A DNA stretch of 19,643 nucleotides from DAOOWV01 sp035371485 (GCA_035371485.1 DAOOWV010000017.1:1-19643), one strand, 5' to 3'. Counted from the stretch's first letter, positions 1 to 8,218 are shown. Notes: a model not told the origin generated them from the letters alone. Made by a program: numbers and translations.

Positions 1-1516
1 GCTGTTTAGCATTAAGCACTTCGTGTTTTATCCCTTTTTTCTGAAGTTGCTTTGATAAAAACTCCGATTTTTCAATAGATGTGGTACCAACAAGAACTGG
101 CCTCCCAACCTTATTCATACTTTCAATTTCATCAACAACCGCTCTAAATTTTGCAATTTCATTTTTATAGATAACATCAGGGTAATCTTTTCTGATTATT
201 GGTTTATATGTTGGAACAACTACAACATCTACTTTATAAATATCAGCAAACTCTTCAGCTTCAGTTATTGCTGTACCCGTCATTCCAGATAAATATTTAT
301 ATAGCCTAAAATAATTCTGGTAACTTATTGTTGCCATTGTTTTAGATTCCTTCTTGATTTCCACACCCTCTTTTGCCTCAATTGCTTGGTGTAATCCTTC
401 GCTATATCTTCTTCCTGGAAGTACACGACCAGTAAACTCATCAACAATAAGCACTTCTCCATCACGAATTATATAGTTATCATCAAGTTTGAAAAGCACT
501 TCAGCCTTGAGTGCATTCTCCAAATGATGTGCATATTCGAAATTTTCCCACAAATTTTTAACACCCATCATATTTTCAACCTTTTTAATTCCATCTTCTG
601 TTAGAAACACATTTTTTTCCTTCTCATCTAAAGTGTAATCCTCATCTTTTTTCAAAACTTTAACTAGATTAGCAAATGTTGAATAAAGTTCATTAGACTT
701 ACTTGCTGGAGCTGAAATAATTAATGGTGTTCTTGCCTCATCAATAAGAATTGAGTCGGCTTCATCAACAATTGAAAAATAAAATCCTCTTTGCACTTTC
801 TCAGATAATCTATTGACCATGTTATCTCTAAGGTAATCGAATCCAAATTCACTACTGGTTCCATAACAAACATCACAAAGATATGCCTCTTTTTTATCAA
901 CTTCTATAAGGTTTGCACCTCTTAATGATGCCATATTTGTCAAATCCTTCTCCTTTAAAAGTACAGATACTTCATCCTTATCTTTTAACTCCAATGCTTG
1001 TTTGTCTGAAACAAATTTATATGATTTATCTGGATTAATAATACTCAAACTCATGCCAAGTGCATCTAAAATATGCCCCACCCACTCTCCATCACGTTTT
1101 GCCAAATAATCATTAACTGTTACTACATGCACTCCTTTCCCAGCTAAACCATATAAAAATACGGATAGTGGTGCAATGTTAGTTTTCCCTTCACCCGTAA
1201 AGACTTCAATTACAACATTATGAGCAAGTAAAAAGCCTGCAATTAACTGAACATCAAAATGTCTATGGTTTGCAACTCTTTTAGCAGCCTCCCTAACTCT
1301 TGCAAAAACTTCAGGGATTAATGGGATCAAATCTTCTTTTGTTACTTCTCTTGGAAGCTTGTCCCTGAAATATTGAGTTGACTTTTTAAGTTCTTCATCA
1401 GACATCTTTGACACTTCTGATTCATAATCATTAATCTGTCTCACGATATCATCAGCTGTCTTTAATAATTTAAGGTTTGGATTAAAAAACCCTTTTATAT
1501 TAGTAAAAATGTTCAT
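1..1516 (-). CDS. secA: Preprotein translocase ATPase SecA (N-terminal part; C-terminus off the window)
   Basis: Reverse-strand reading from ATG at 1516 gives 505 codons with no stop before the window edge. SecA is the cytosolic motor that drives unfolded preproteins through SecYEG. Visible in order: Walker A TGEGKT at about residues 107-112; the VNDYLAKRD motif near 134-142; YGT-(S)-SEFGFDYLRDN near 219-232; the DEAD-type Walker B VDEADSILIDEARTPLIISA near 250-269; then IVDEFTGRVLPGRRYSEGLHQAIEAKE, SGMTGTA and the start of the second helicase domain (GTTSIEKSE, then HEVLNAKQ at the edge). Between GMSLSI (about 154) and YGT (about 219) the protein seems some 40 residues longer than the usual E. 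coli-type spacing. The gene is divergent from serS; no ribosome-binding site is seen before the ATG. The family call is certain; only the missing C-terminus is unknown. Confidence 0.97.
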   Translation of the reverse strand, partial: MNIFTNIKGFFNPNLKLLKTADDIVRQINDYESEVSKMSDEELKKSTQYFRDKLPREVTKEDLIPLIPEVFARVREAAKRVANHRHFDVQLIAGFLLAHNVVIEVFTGEGKTNIAPLSVFLYGLAGKGVHVVTVNDYLAKRDGEWVGHILDALGMSLSIINPDKSYKFVSDKQALELKDKDEVSVLLKEKDLTNMASLRGANLIEVDKKEAYLCDVCYGTSSEFGFDYLRDNMVNRLSEKVQRGFYFSIVDEADSILIDEARTPLIISAPASKSNELYSTFANLVKVLKKDEDYTLDEKEKNVFLTEDGIKKVENMMGVKNLWENFEYAHHLENALKAEVLFKLDDNYIIRDGEVLIVDEFTGRVLPGRRYSEGLHQAIEAKEGVEIKKESKTMATISYQNYFRLYKYLSGMTGTAITEAEEFADIYKVDVVVVPTYKPIIRKDYPDVIYKNEIAKFRAVVDEIESMNKVGRPVLVGTTSIEKSEFLSKQLQKKGIKHEVLNAKQ

Positions 1517-1570
1517 TTCATAGTAACTTTCAAGTTATAGTTTGCAGGTTGTATTGTAACATATTATTCA

Positions 1571-1703
1571 AGTGATAAGTGATAAGTAATAGGTGATAAG
1601 TGATATCCACCCACTAGACAATAAAAAAAGGTCAGAGACGAAGTAATAATGTTAGAAGTGATTTAACATTTTACGTTTATCCCTTACCACTTATCACATA
1701 TCA
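1571..1703. repeat. Degenerate GTGATAAG repeats and inverted counterpart
   Basis: Reading 1571-1606, the unit GTGATAAG or a close variant recurs about four times with a period near 8-10. Reading the complementary strand at 1675-1703 gives TGATATGTGATAAGTGG followed by TAAGGGATAA, which is the same unit. The two blocks are therefore inverted relative to each other and flank about 70 nt of unrelated sequence. Function is unknown. Confidence 0.55.
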
Positions 1704-1715
1704 TTTACAAATTGT

Positions 1716-1744
1716 TTGTTAATTGCCAAATAATATCATATAAT
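1716..1744 (+). promoter_or_regulatory. Sigma-70-type promoter for serS
   Basis: A -35 box TTGTTA at 1716-1721 and a perfect -10 TATAAT at 1739-1744 are separated by 17 nt. Transcription would begin about 27-28 nt before the serS ATG. The spacing and -10 match are good; the -35 matches 4 of 6 positions. Confidence 0.6.
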
Positions 1745-1778
1745 CTTTATACAAACACTAAGTTAATCAAATTACAAA

Positions 1779-3155
1779 ATGTTAGATCCTAAGGTTGTAA
1801 GAGAGAAAGCTAATGAACTAAAGGATTTATTATCAAAAGGACGTGGAAATCCTGCAAAGGCTGATATCGATAAATGGATAAGCATTGATAAAACGAAGTC
1901 CAGTCTTGAAACACAACTTCAGGAAATAAATAGACAAATGAATGAAACTGCTAAAGCATTTCGACCAGGTGATGACAATTTAAGGGAAAAAGGACAAAAG
2001 CTTAAAACAGAGAAAAAAGAAATTGAAGAGAAAATAAATGAAATTTCCAAAGAGTGGAATGAAATCTTATATTGGATTCCAAATATTCCAACAGGAAAAA
2101 TTTATGAGGGCAAAGGAGAAGAAGACAATATTGTAATAAAATTGTGGACTCCAGAAAAAGGTTATATCAAAGAAGCCGAAGGTAAAAAAGCAAGAAACGA
2201 AACAGAAAAATATATGCCAAAATTACCTCATAATTGGAAAAATCCCAACATAACTCCCAAGCATCACGCAGAAATTGGCGAAAACCTAGGACTAATAGAT
2301 AGCATTCAGGCTGGAAAAGTTAGTGGAAGTAGATTTGCTTATTTATTAGGAGATTTAGTCCTTATTCAGTACGCAATTCAACAATTAATGTTTGCACATT
2401 TAATTGAAAATCACTTTATACCTATTATTTCTCCACTTCTGGTAAAAGAAAAGGCGTTATATGGCTCAAGTCACTTTCCGGAAGGTAGAGAGCAAGTATA
2501 TTCAATAAATAATGAAAACATAGAGGAAAATAATCAATTGTATTTAATTGGATCAACAGAGCCTTCCAATTTCGCTTATTTTATGGATAGAGTTATTGCA
2601 GAACAAGAATTACCAATAAAAGTATTTGCATATGCCCCAGCCTTCAGAAGTGAAGCAGGAAGCTGGGGAAAAGACACCAAAGGAATAAAAAGAGTCCACC
2701 AGTTTGATAAAATCGAAATGAATGCAGTATGTGCTCCTACACAATCAGACATGATTTTTGATGAATTTTTAAGTATTAACGAATGGCTTCTCCAATCTTT
2801 AAAAATTCCTTATCAATTGGCATATAAATGTACAGGCGACACAGGGTACCTTGCAGCATCAAAACAAGTTGATCCAGAAAGCTGGTTACCCGGACAGAAT
2901 GAATTCATGGAAGTTGGGACTGATACAAACACAACTGACTTTCAAGCTAGAGAATTAAATATTAAGTTTAAAGATAGTAATGGTAATAAACAATTGGTTC
3001 ATACAGTTAATGACACTGGCGTTGCAATGGGAAGAATGTTAATTTCAATAATCTGTAACTATCAAGATGAAGAAGGTAACGTAAATGTGCCCGAGGTTCT
3101 TAAACAATATGTTGGAAAGGAAAAAATTAAGAAATTAGAATTCTTTAAAAACTAA
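1779..3155 (+). CDS. serS: Seryl-tRNA synthetase
   Basis: Class II synthetase that charges tRNA-Ser with serine. The 458 residues are close to the usual length. Residues 1-100 form the N-terminal tRNA-binding arm, predicted as a long antiparallel coiled coil rich in Lys/Glu/Gln (about 35-95). The catalytic core shows class II motif 2 around 289-313 (FRSEAGS, then RVHQFDKIE), the DFQARELNIKF strand at 387-397, and motif 3 around 408-430 (HTVNDTGVAMGR). Two local variants are visible: TNT at 383-385 where many bacterial enzymes have a CSN-type sequence before DFQAR, and HTVNDTGVA where HTLNGSGLA is common. These look like lineage variants, not loss of function. The ATG at 1779 follows an A-rich stretch with no Shine-Dalgarno sequence. 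It has its own promoter and stands divergent from secA. Confidence 0.97.
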   Translation: MLDPKVVREKANELKDLLSKGRGNPAKADIDKWISIDKTKSSLETQLQEINRQMNETAKAFRPGDDNLREKGQKLKTEKKEIEEKINEISKEWNEILYWIPNIPTGKIYEGKGEEDNIVIKLWTPEKGYIKEAEGKKARNETEKYMPKLPHNWKNPNITPKHHAEIGENLGLIDSIQAGKVSGSRFAYLLGDLVLIQYAIQQLMFAHLIENHFIPIISPLLVKEKALYGSSHFPEGREQVYSINNENIEENNQLYLIGSTEPSNFAYFMDRVIAEQELPIKVFAYAPAFRSEAGSWGKDTKGIKRVHQFDKIEMNAVCAPTQSDMIFDEFLSINEWLLQSLKIPYQLAYKCTGDTGYLAASKQVDPESWLPGQNEFMEVGTDTNTTDFQARELNIKFKDSNGNKQLVHTVNDTGVAMGRMLISIICNYQDEEGNVNVPEVLKQYVGKEKIKKLEFFKN

Positions 3156-3166
3156 CAAAATATACT

Positions 3167-3195
3167 TTGCGCTTTGACATGATTCGTGTTATAAT
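3167..3195 (+). promoter_or_regulatory. Promoter for the interrupted repeat-protein gene
   Basis: TTGCGC at 3167-3172 and an exact TATAAT at 3190-3195 are 17 nt apart, with a TG dinucleotide just upstream of the -10 (TGTTATAAT, extended -10 form). A TTGACA at 3174-3179 is only 10 nt from the -10 and is probably not used. Transcription would begin near 3202, giving a leader of only about 10-20 nt before the start codon at 3211 or 3223. The layout closely resembles the promoter at 5326-5354. Confidence 0.6.
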
Positions 3196-3210
3196 ACGCG
3201 CATAAGTTAT

Positions 3211-3984
3211 ATGTTTTTTTATATGAAAAAACAATTATTAATTACTACATATTCTATAGTTTTAATATTAAGTGGTATTTTCTTTATCTTCAAGGGTATT
3301 ACTGAGTTTTCAAGTTCACATAGAAACGATTTTAAAAAAACAGAAAAAGTTTCAAATATTATTCCAAAAGTAAATGAATACTCAACTACATCGAATTCAT
3401 ATGAGGATTTTGAAATACAAACTGTTTACACACCCTCAAAGAATAATGATTATGACATTCTCACACAAAGGGACCAAATTAAGCAATTTCTAAATGGAGA
3501 AAATACAAACCAATTAGATACCCTTTCAAATAAAAACAATATTAAATCCTCTGCTACAAGATATAGATTTGAACAGCTTGAACAAAGACCTGATCTGAAT
3601 TTTGCGGAAATATATGGAGTTAATTCGAATGGATATATTTACGGAAGAACTAGTGATATCAACGGAAATCAACTTCCAACTGTATGGGATAGTACTGGTA
3701 ATATTGTAAAGCGAATAGAATATTCATGTCAAAGAAATGGACTTTTTACTGACATGAATAGTCAAAACATTTTAATAGGATTGTGTTTAAATGATTTTGG
3801 GGGAGATTTGCAAATAGAAGCATTTGTATATGACCTAGAACTTGATAATTATACAATTCTTCCTAATATAGCAGAAAGCACAAGAGCACAAGCGCTTTCA
3901 ATAAACAGCTCTGGACAAATTGTAGGAACGATATATGCCCCAAGCATGACTGTAACCTGCAGACCTGTATATTGGGAAAAATAA
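3211..3984 (+). CDS. Exported HAF-repeat protein, N-terminal part, cut by an in-frame stop
   Basis: A short positively charged N-terminus and a hydrophobic stretch (about residues 8-29) suggest a signal peptide or membrane anchor; the Met at residue 5 (3223) is an alternative start. A low-complexity Ser/Asn/Thr-rich linker (about 30-115) follows. Two copies of a repeat resembling the HAF family of extracellular repeats follow: IYGVNSNGYIYGRTSD...PTVWD (about 134-160) and ALSINSSGQIVGT...RPVYWE (about 228-256). The frame ends at a TAA (3982-3984) in the middle of what should be a continuing repeat. The same frame then stays open through 5310 and resumes in matching style (GSQYVLFDITEI), so this is probably the front half of one roughly 700-residue protein. 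Either the gene is decaying, the stop is an assembly error, or there is readthrough. The ligand or role is unknown; surface or secreted location is inferred. Confidence 0.75.
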   Translation: MFFYMKKQLLITTYSIVLILSGIFFIFKGITEFSSSHRNDFKKTEKVSNIIPKVNEYSTTSNSYEDFEIQTVYTPSKNNDYDILTQRDQIKQFLNGENTNQLDTLSNKNNIKSSATRYRFEQLEQRPDLNFAEIYGVNSNGYIYGRTSDINGNQLPTVWDSTGNIVKRIEYSCQRNGLFTDMNSQNILIGLCLNDFGGDLQIEAFVYDLELDNYTILPNIAESTRAQALSINSSGQIVGTIYAPSMTVTCRPVYWEK

Positions 3985-4170
3985 GGTAGTCAATATGTCT
4001 TATTCGATATTACAGAAATAATAACTAACTCAACTAACCTTGTTCTTACCGAAATAATTGCTGATCACATCTTTGAAAATGGCGATATTTTAATAAATGC
4101 CGTTGATTATGAAAATCAAAAAAATTTTGAAGGATATTTTACATTTGTACCTGATCAAAATCCAAACTGG

Positions 4171-5310
4171 GTGCTCACTCAAGAATGGACTTCACCAAAT
4201 TCAATGTTTGTAAACAGTGCAAATGAAAAATACGTAGAGTTTAGCACCTCAAGAGTAATCGATGGTGAATTATTTGCAAGTTCAGATATATATCTTAGAA
4301 GCGGTAACGAGCAAAAAAAATTAGATCTCGTTTTTAACCAAAACTCATATTACGAAGGACTTGGATATAACAATATAACAATGGTATCTTGCAACGCAAT
4401 AACTCCTAATAACGACATAATGTGTTTATTAGTAGGGGAAGAAGAAGGTGCAGGATATTTTAGGGAAGTTATGTTAAACCTAGATTTTTTTACCTTTACC
4501 GATATACGAAAACTTTTTCAAGATAATTTAGTTGAAATTCCAGAAGGATACTTCTTTTACCCATCAACTATTGAAGCCAATGGATCAATCCTTGGCCAAT
4601 ATAGAACAGCGAATATGAGTATTTACGTTGGGAGAATTGTACCAATAATTGAACCAACTATAGGAGAAATACTTACAGATCAACAGCAATATGAAATTGG
4701 AGAAACTTTCGTAGCAAATTATATTATTAAATATGGAAAAAGAGGAGTAACTTATTCACTAAATGTTCATAATGCCAATGCTACTATTCCACCAGAATTC
4801 TATTCCTTTCCCGAAGGAAGTTGCGAATTGATAAGTCAATCACAGACTGAATACACTTGGAACTGTACGCTCACAAAAGATATATATGAACTTAAAATTC
4901 CAGTCACCATTGATACTAAAATGAGTTGGTACAATAATTTAGAATTAAATTTGTATTCAACGGATGGATCAATAAATATCTCACAAAAGATCGCTTTAGT
5001 TATTGGAGAGTATGAGAGTGAATACTTGACTATAAAAAGTTATATTTCTAAAAAATATAACATACCTCTTTATTCGATATTTCTTAAAAGTAAGGAGTAT
5101 GTTGAGTGGTCCGATGGTTGTCTTGGTATTTATGTTCCAAATGAAATGTGCTTACAAGTTATTACCCCTGGCTATAAATTAATATTTGCCACAACAGAAA
5201 TTACGACCCCGAACGAGTTTACAATTCATACTGATCTTGAAATGTCATACTTTAAAGAAGCAATTATTAGACCTATTGGATTAAAAAAGGAAAACACGGT
5301 AAAAAGATAA
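4171..5310 (+). CDS. Exported HAF-repeat protein, C-terminal part (same frame as the upstream fragment)
   Basis: This is the continuation, in the same frame, of the gene that starts at 3211. The frame is open from 3985; 4171 is only the first possible internal start (GTG), and it lacks any start signal. The residue numbers below count from 4171. Residues 1-155 look like further beta-rich repeats. About 160-280 resembles an Ig-like beta-sandwich (PTIGEILTDQQQYEIGETF onward). About 308-355 carries a compact motif, EWSDGCLGI...MCLQVITPGYKLIF...IHTD. I recognise it as a small domain at the end of some bacterial secreted proteins and lipoproteins (W.dgCLG...C.q...PGY...yHTD); I cannot name it. As a stand-alone gene it would lack an export signal, which argues that the two parts were once one protein. 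Confidence 0.7.
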   Translation: MLTQEWTSPNSMFVNSANEKYVEFSTSRVIDGELFASSDIYLRSGNEQKKLDLVFNQNSYYEGLGYNNITMVSCNAITPNNDIMCLLVGEEEGAGYFREVMLNLDFFTFTDIRKLFQDNLVEIPEGYFFYPSTIEANGSILGQYRTANMSIYVGRIVPIIEPTIGEILTDQQQYEIGETFVANYIIKYGKRGVTYSLNVHNANATIPPEFYSFPEGSCELISQSQTEYTWNCTLTKDIYELKIPVTIDTKMSWYNNLELNLYSTDGSINISQKIALVIGEYESEYLTIKSYISKKYNIPLYSIFLKSKEYVEWSDGCLGIYVPNEMCLQVITPGYKLIFATTEITTPNEFTIHTDLEMSYFKEAIIRPIGLKKENTVKR

Positions 5311-5325
5311 TAGAATTTAAATTGT

Positions 5326-5354
5326 TTGCGTATTACTGTTACTTACAGTATAAT
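5326..5354 (+). promoter_or_regulatory. Promoter upstream of rplU (L21)
   Basis: TTGCGT at 5326-5331, a 17-nt spacer and TATAAT at 5349-5354. The start point would be near 5361, giving a leader of about 60 nt that begins with a hairpin. A second TATAAT at 5402-5407 has only a weak -35 and would give a nearly leaderless message, so it is the less likely choice. The TTGCGY-17-TATAATAC form is shared with the promoter at 3167-3195. Confidence 0.55.
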
Positions 5355-5358
5355 ACAC

Positions 5359-5391
5359 TGCCTTAATTCCGTACTGCATTACATTAAGGTA
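5359..5391 (+). promoter_or_regulatory. Hairpin in the L21 mRNA leader
   Basis: CCTTAAT at 5361-5367 pairs with ATTAAGG at 5383-5389. The stem extends outward by a G-U and a U-A pair to 9 bp, with a 15-nt loop. It sits at the predicted 5' end of the rplU transcript and has no T-run after it, so it is not a terminator. Ribosomal protein genes often have autoregulatory leaders, and an L21 leader RNA is known in Firmicutes. Whether this one is analogous is inference from position alone. Confidence 0.35.
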
Positions 5392-5422
5392 AAAAAGTCT
5401 ATATAATATATTTGATCTATAA

Positions 5423-5941
5423 ATGATAAAACAAGAAAACTTTGCTGTTTTTGCACATGACAGAACCCAATATGTTGCAATTCCTGGGAAAACTGTTGAT
5501 ATCGAAAAACTAGAAATTGAAGAAGGAAAAGAATACATAATTGATAATGTTTTGTTGGTAAAAGTTGGAGAACATATTGAAGTAGGAAAACCAAATGTAA
5601 AAACCGCAAAAATCATATGTAAAGTTGTTGGAACCTTTAAGGACGAGAAAGTAAAGATATTTAAATATCACGCCAAATCAAGAACAAGAAAAGCAAAAGG
5701 ACATAGACAACAATTTACTAGACTTGAAATAATTGAAATTATTGCTAAAGAAGGAGTTTCAGCAAAACTTGAGGCACCAACTAAAAAAGAGAAAAAAGTT
5801 GTAAAAACAGAGGTAAAGAAAGAAGCTGTAAAAGAATCAAAACCAAAGAGGACAGCTACAAAAACTAAGACTACAACAAAAAAAGTATCTTCCAAATCAG
5901 TTAAAAAAACAGCCCCAGTCAAAGCTACTGACAAAAAATAA
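5423..5941 (+). CDS. rplU: 50S ribosomal protein L21 with a long basic C-terminal tail
   Basis: Residues 1-106 are a full-length L21: FAVFAHDRTQYVAIPGKTV at the start, VLLVKVGEHIEVGKP in the middle (43-57), and the 23S rRNA-binding signature KYHAKSRTRKAKGHRQQFTR at 81-100. L21 is usually about 100-105 residues. Here a further tail of roughly 65 residues (about 108-172) is nearly all Lys, Ala, Thr, Glu, Ser and Val, low in complexity and presumably disordered. Similar tails occur on ribosomal proteins in some reduced bacteria, but its role is not known to me. L21 is commonly followed by L27 (rpmA); here the next gene is a methyltransferase starting 2 nt after the stop, so L27 must lie elsewhere or be absent. 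No Shine-Dalgarno sequence precedes the ATG. Confidence 0.95.
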   Translation: MIKQENFAVFAHDRTQYVAIPGKTVDIEKLEIEEGKEYIIDNVLLVKVGEHIEVGKPNVKTAKIICKVVGTFKDEKVKIFKYHAKSRTRKAKGHRQQFTRLEIIEIIAKEGVSAKLEAPTKKEKKVVKTEVKKEAVKESKPKRTATKTKTTTKKVSSKSVKKTAPVKATDKK

Positions 5942-5943
5942 TA

Positions 5944-7215
5944 ATGGAAAAAGTATATTGTATTCCTGGGCATAGATGGCAACTCTCTTTTGCAGAAATG
6001 CTATCTGTCTTCGATACTTATAAAGTTCAAAATAATGTTATTTCTGCTAATAAGGACTTTTTTATTGTTGATATTGATGAAAACTTCATTCACGTACTAT
6101 CCTATTTGGGAGGTATCATTGAGTATGGATTAATTGATACCATTTTTCCCAATAGAGATGAATTTGAAAAAGGTTTTGATGACTATATAAAAACAAATTT
6201 ACTTCAACTAGAGGATGAAAAATTAACGATTGCTGTTAAAACCTACAGCACTGAGAGTAGGCGCTTTTGGAGAATGTATAGAAAGGAATTGGGCAAAAGA
6301 ATAAAAAAAATAGGGACAGCAAACAATAAAAAGGTTAGATATACAGAGGGAAGGAATGACTCCGTCGCACAATTTATACACAAAATTAAAGGTAAAGGTG
6401 TCCAAATTACTATTTTATCTAATAAGCAAACTATCTTCATTGGTAAAACTCTAGAAGTACAAGATATCGAAGGGTTTACAATAAGAGATAGAGACAGACC
6501 TTATTATAGTCCTGATGTAGGAATGTTACCTCCCAAGCTTGCAAGAATTATGAGTAATCTTGTTTTGGGAAAACAAACTCAAATTATTTGGGACCCTTTT
6601 TGTGGAAGTGGAACAGTACTCATGGAAGCATTGATGTTAGGTTATAACTTGATAGGTACTGACATTAGTGTGCGATCTGTTAACAACACGAAGGGAAATA
6701 TACAGTGGTTGGGTGAGAAACTAGAAGTTGATTTAACCCAGCCCTTTTTACTATTTGAAAGAAGAGGTGTTTCAGGTTTACATCAGACATACAACAGTAT
6801 TCCATATAATGAAAGAGGAACAATATCTTTTGTCGGCGAACCTTACATGGGACCACCAATAAGAAAAAATTTACCACTCAAAAAGATTTATGAAATAAAA
6901 GAAAATGTAGAAAACATTATTATTGACTTAGTGAATAAAATTGAGTATATTGAAAGACAAAATAGAGGAACAGTACAAAGTGTTGTCTTAGTAATTCCAA
7001 TATATAAAAGCAGAGATGAGTGGATTCCACTAAATATAACTAAACCTATAAGACAACTGAACAAAATTGGTCTTTATCCCCCACTCTGGATGAAAGAAAT
7101 TAAAAAATTCACAGAAGAAATTGAATTAAGCTGGATGCGAGATAATAGTTTTATCAAAAGAAAAATATTAGTTCTTCATCGAAATGAACCCTCAAACAAA
7201 GATAGAAAAAAATAA
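5944..7215 (+). CDS. Trm11-like SAM-dependent RNA (probably tRNA) methyltransferase
   Basis: A 423-residue protein with a Rossmann-type methyltransferase domain in its second half. The SAM-binding motif WDPFCGSGTVLMEAL lies at about 216-230, followed by GYNLIGTDIS (233-242) as motif II. Just before it, RDRPYYSPDVGMLPPKLA (183-200) matches the conserved lead-in of the Trm11/TrmG10 family, which makes N2-methylguanosine at position 10 of tRNA. Residues 1-180 would be the RNA-binding (THUMP/NFLD-like) part. The catalytic motif IV, normally (D/N)PPY in this family, reads VGEPYMGPP (297-305), so the first acidic or amide residue is Glu. The gene starts 2 nt after rplU and overlaps the next gene by 32 nt, so it is probably co-transcribed with both. 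A tRNA guanine target is inferred from the family; the exact base is not shown. Confidence 0.82.
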   Translation: MEKVYCIPGHRWQLSFAEMLSVFDTYKVQNNVISANKDFFIVDIDENFIHVLSYLGGIIEYGLIDTIFPNRDEFEKGFDDYIKTNLLQLEDEKLTIAVKTYSTESRRFWRMYRKELGKRIKKIGTANNKKVRYTEGRNDSVAQFIHKIKGKGVQITILSNKQTIFIGKTLEVQDIEGFTIRDRDRPYYSPDVGMLPPKLARIMSNLVLGKQTQIIWDPFCGSGTVLMEALMLGYNLIGTDISVRSVNNTKGNIQWLGEKLEVDLTQPFLLFERRGVSGLHQTYNSIPYNERGTISFVGEPYMGPPIRKNLPLKKIYEIKENVENIIIDLVNKIEYIERQNRGTVQSVVLVIPIYKSRDEWIPLNITKPIRQLNKIGLYPPLWMKEIKKFTEEIELSWMRDNSFIKRKILVLHRNEPSNKDRKK

Positions 7216-8110
7216 ACTCTCAGTAATCGTTACATCCTTTAAGGAACCTAATACAATTGCAAATTGTATTTCTCAATTAATTAAGTCGCTATCCAAGCTT
7301 ACCCAACCATCCGAAATATTGTTTGTCTGTCCAGATAAAGAAACCTCAGCTATAGCTATAGCCACAGCTAAAAGACTCAATTATATAAAATTTTTTCACA
7401 TTCAAGATCCTCAGAAAGGAAAGCCCTATGCACTTAACATAGCATTCAAAAAAGCCACTGGGGAACTCTTAATTCTCACAGATGGAGATGTTTATATTGA
7501 TGAAAATGCAATTCCCGAAATAATAAACGCCTTTATTACTGAAGATATCGGAGCAATAACTGGAAGGCCCGTTTGTATCAATAACAAAAATTCATTCTTA
7601 GGATACAGTGGACACATGTTCATGGACGCTGCTCACCAAAAAAGATCTTCAATAAAAAATGATTTTTACATATTAAGTGGATATTTGTTTGCAATGAGGC
7701 CATTTGACATCGAAATTCCACTTTCAATGCTTGATGATGTTTATATCTCATATAAAATTAATGAGTTGGGATATAAAATTGGTTATTGTCCTAATGCCAA
7801 AGTATTTGTAAAACAACCAGAAACTATTAAAGGATGGATTAAACAAAAGACAAGATCAATTGCTGGAACTTTTAACATTAAAACAGTTTTCCCAAATAGT
7901 CAGAATTTAAGAAATATGACGTCAGACATCGAATTTGCCTTTTTCCCTATTCTGTACGCTAAAAATTTGAAACAATTTTTCTGGAGCTTATTAAATTACC
8001 CTTTACGATTCTATATCTGGATAAATGCCTTTTGGAAAAATAAAGTTCAAAATAAAAAAGCAACAGACCTTTGGTATGACAAGAAATATAAAGAGGAAGT
8101 AAACAAATAA
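7184..8110 (+). CDS. Family 2 glycosyltransferase
   Basis: A 308-residue GT-A fold enzyme that would transfer a sugar from a nucleotide-sugar donor. The N-terminal strand SVIVTSFKEPNTI (13-25) is typical of GT2, as is the PQKGKPYALNIAF segment (76-88). The metal-binding DxD is TDGD (99-102). The acceptor and base region is ISGYLF...LDDVYISYKINELGYKIGY (about 164-200), with paired Asp at 184-185. QKTRSIAG (221-228) is in the place of the QxxRW-like motif seen in processive enzymes but lacks the Trp. The last 60 residues contain aromatic, partly hydrophobic segments that could lie on or in the membrane. Its start lies inside the end of the methyltransferase gene (32-nt overlap). The sugar and acceptor are unknown; an envelope polysaccharide or glycolipid role is likely. 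Confidence 0.85.
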   Translation: MNPQTKIEKNKLSVIVTSFKEPNTIANCISQLIKSLSKLTQPSEILFVCPDKETSAIAIATAKRLNYIKFFHIQDPQKGKPYALNIAFKKATGELLILTDGDVYIDENAIPEIINAFITEDIGAITGRPVCINNKNSFLGYSGHMFMDAAHQKRSSIKNDFYILSGYLFAMRPFDIEIPLSMLDDVYISYKINELGYKIGYCPNAKVFVKQPETIKGWIKQKTRSIAGTFNIKTVFPNSQNLRNMTSDIEFAFFPILYAKNLKQFFWSLLNYPLRFYIWINAFWKNKVQNKKATDLWYDKKYKEEVNK

Positions 8111-8218
8111 ACGAACTAACTAACGAGTGAACAAGCTAATGAATGCCAACTCTCCTATATTTTCAGGCAGGAGTCTAGAACAAATGAAAAAGTGAATTTA
8201 ACTCCAAATAATTATTTT

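Larger units (their letters stand above)
1517..1778. other. Divergent intergenic region between secA and serS, with short-period repeats
   Basis: This 262-nt spacer holds no open frame that I can support. It contains degenerate copies of an AGTGATAAGT-like unit at about 1571-1606, and an inverted counterpart (ACCACTTATCACATATCA) at about 1686-1703. Together these could form a long imperfect hairpin. The serS promoter lies at the right end. Confidence 0.6.

Noticed and set aside
1571..1703. CRISPR array
   Set aside because: Repeat units are about 8-10 bp, degenerate and without spacers; no cas genes are present.
3174..3179. TTGACA as the -35 of the 3211 gene
   Set aside because: It is only 10 nt from the TATAAT; the usual spacing is 16-18 nt, which TTGCGC at 3167 satisfies.
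5317..5982. Several open frames on the minus strand opposite rplU and its leader
   Set aside because: They lie antisense to a clear L21 gene; their Phe/Ser/Val-rich sequence is what the complement of Lys/Glu/Thr codons gives. No start signals or family features.
8111..8218. Possible terminator between the convergent GT2 and FtsW/RodA genes
   Set aside because: CTCCT/AGGAG (about 8154-8174) gives only a 5-bp stem with a long loop and no T-run; AAATAATTATTT before the T-run near 8218 has almost no stable stem.
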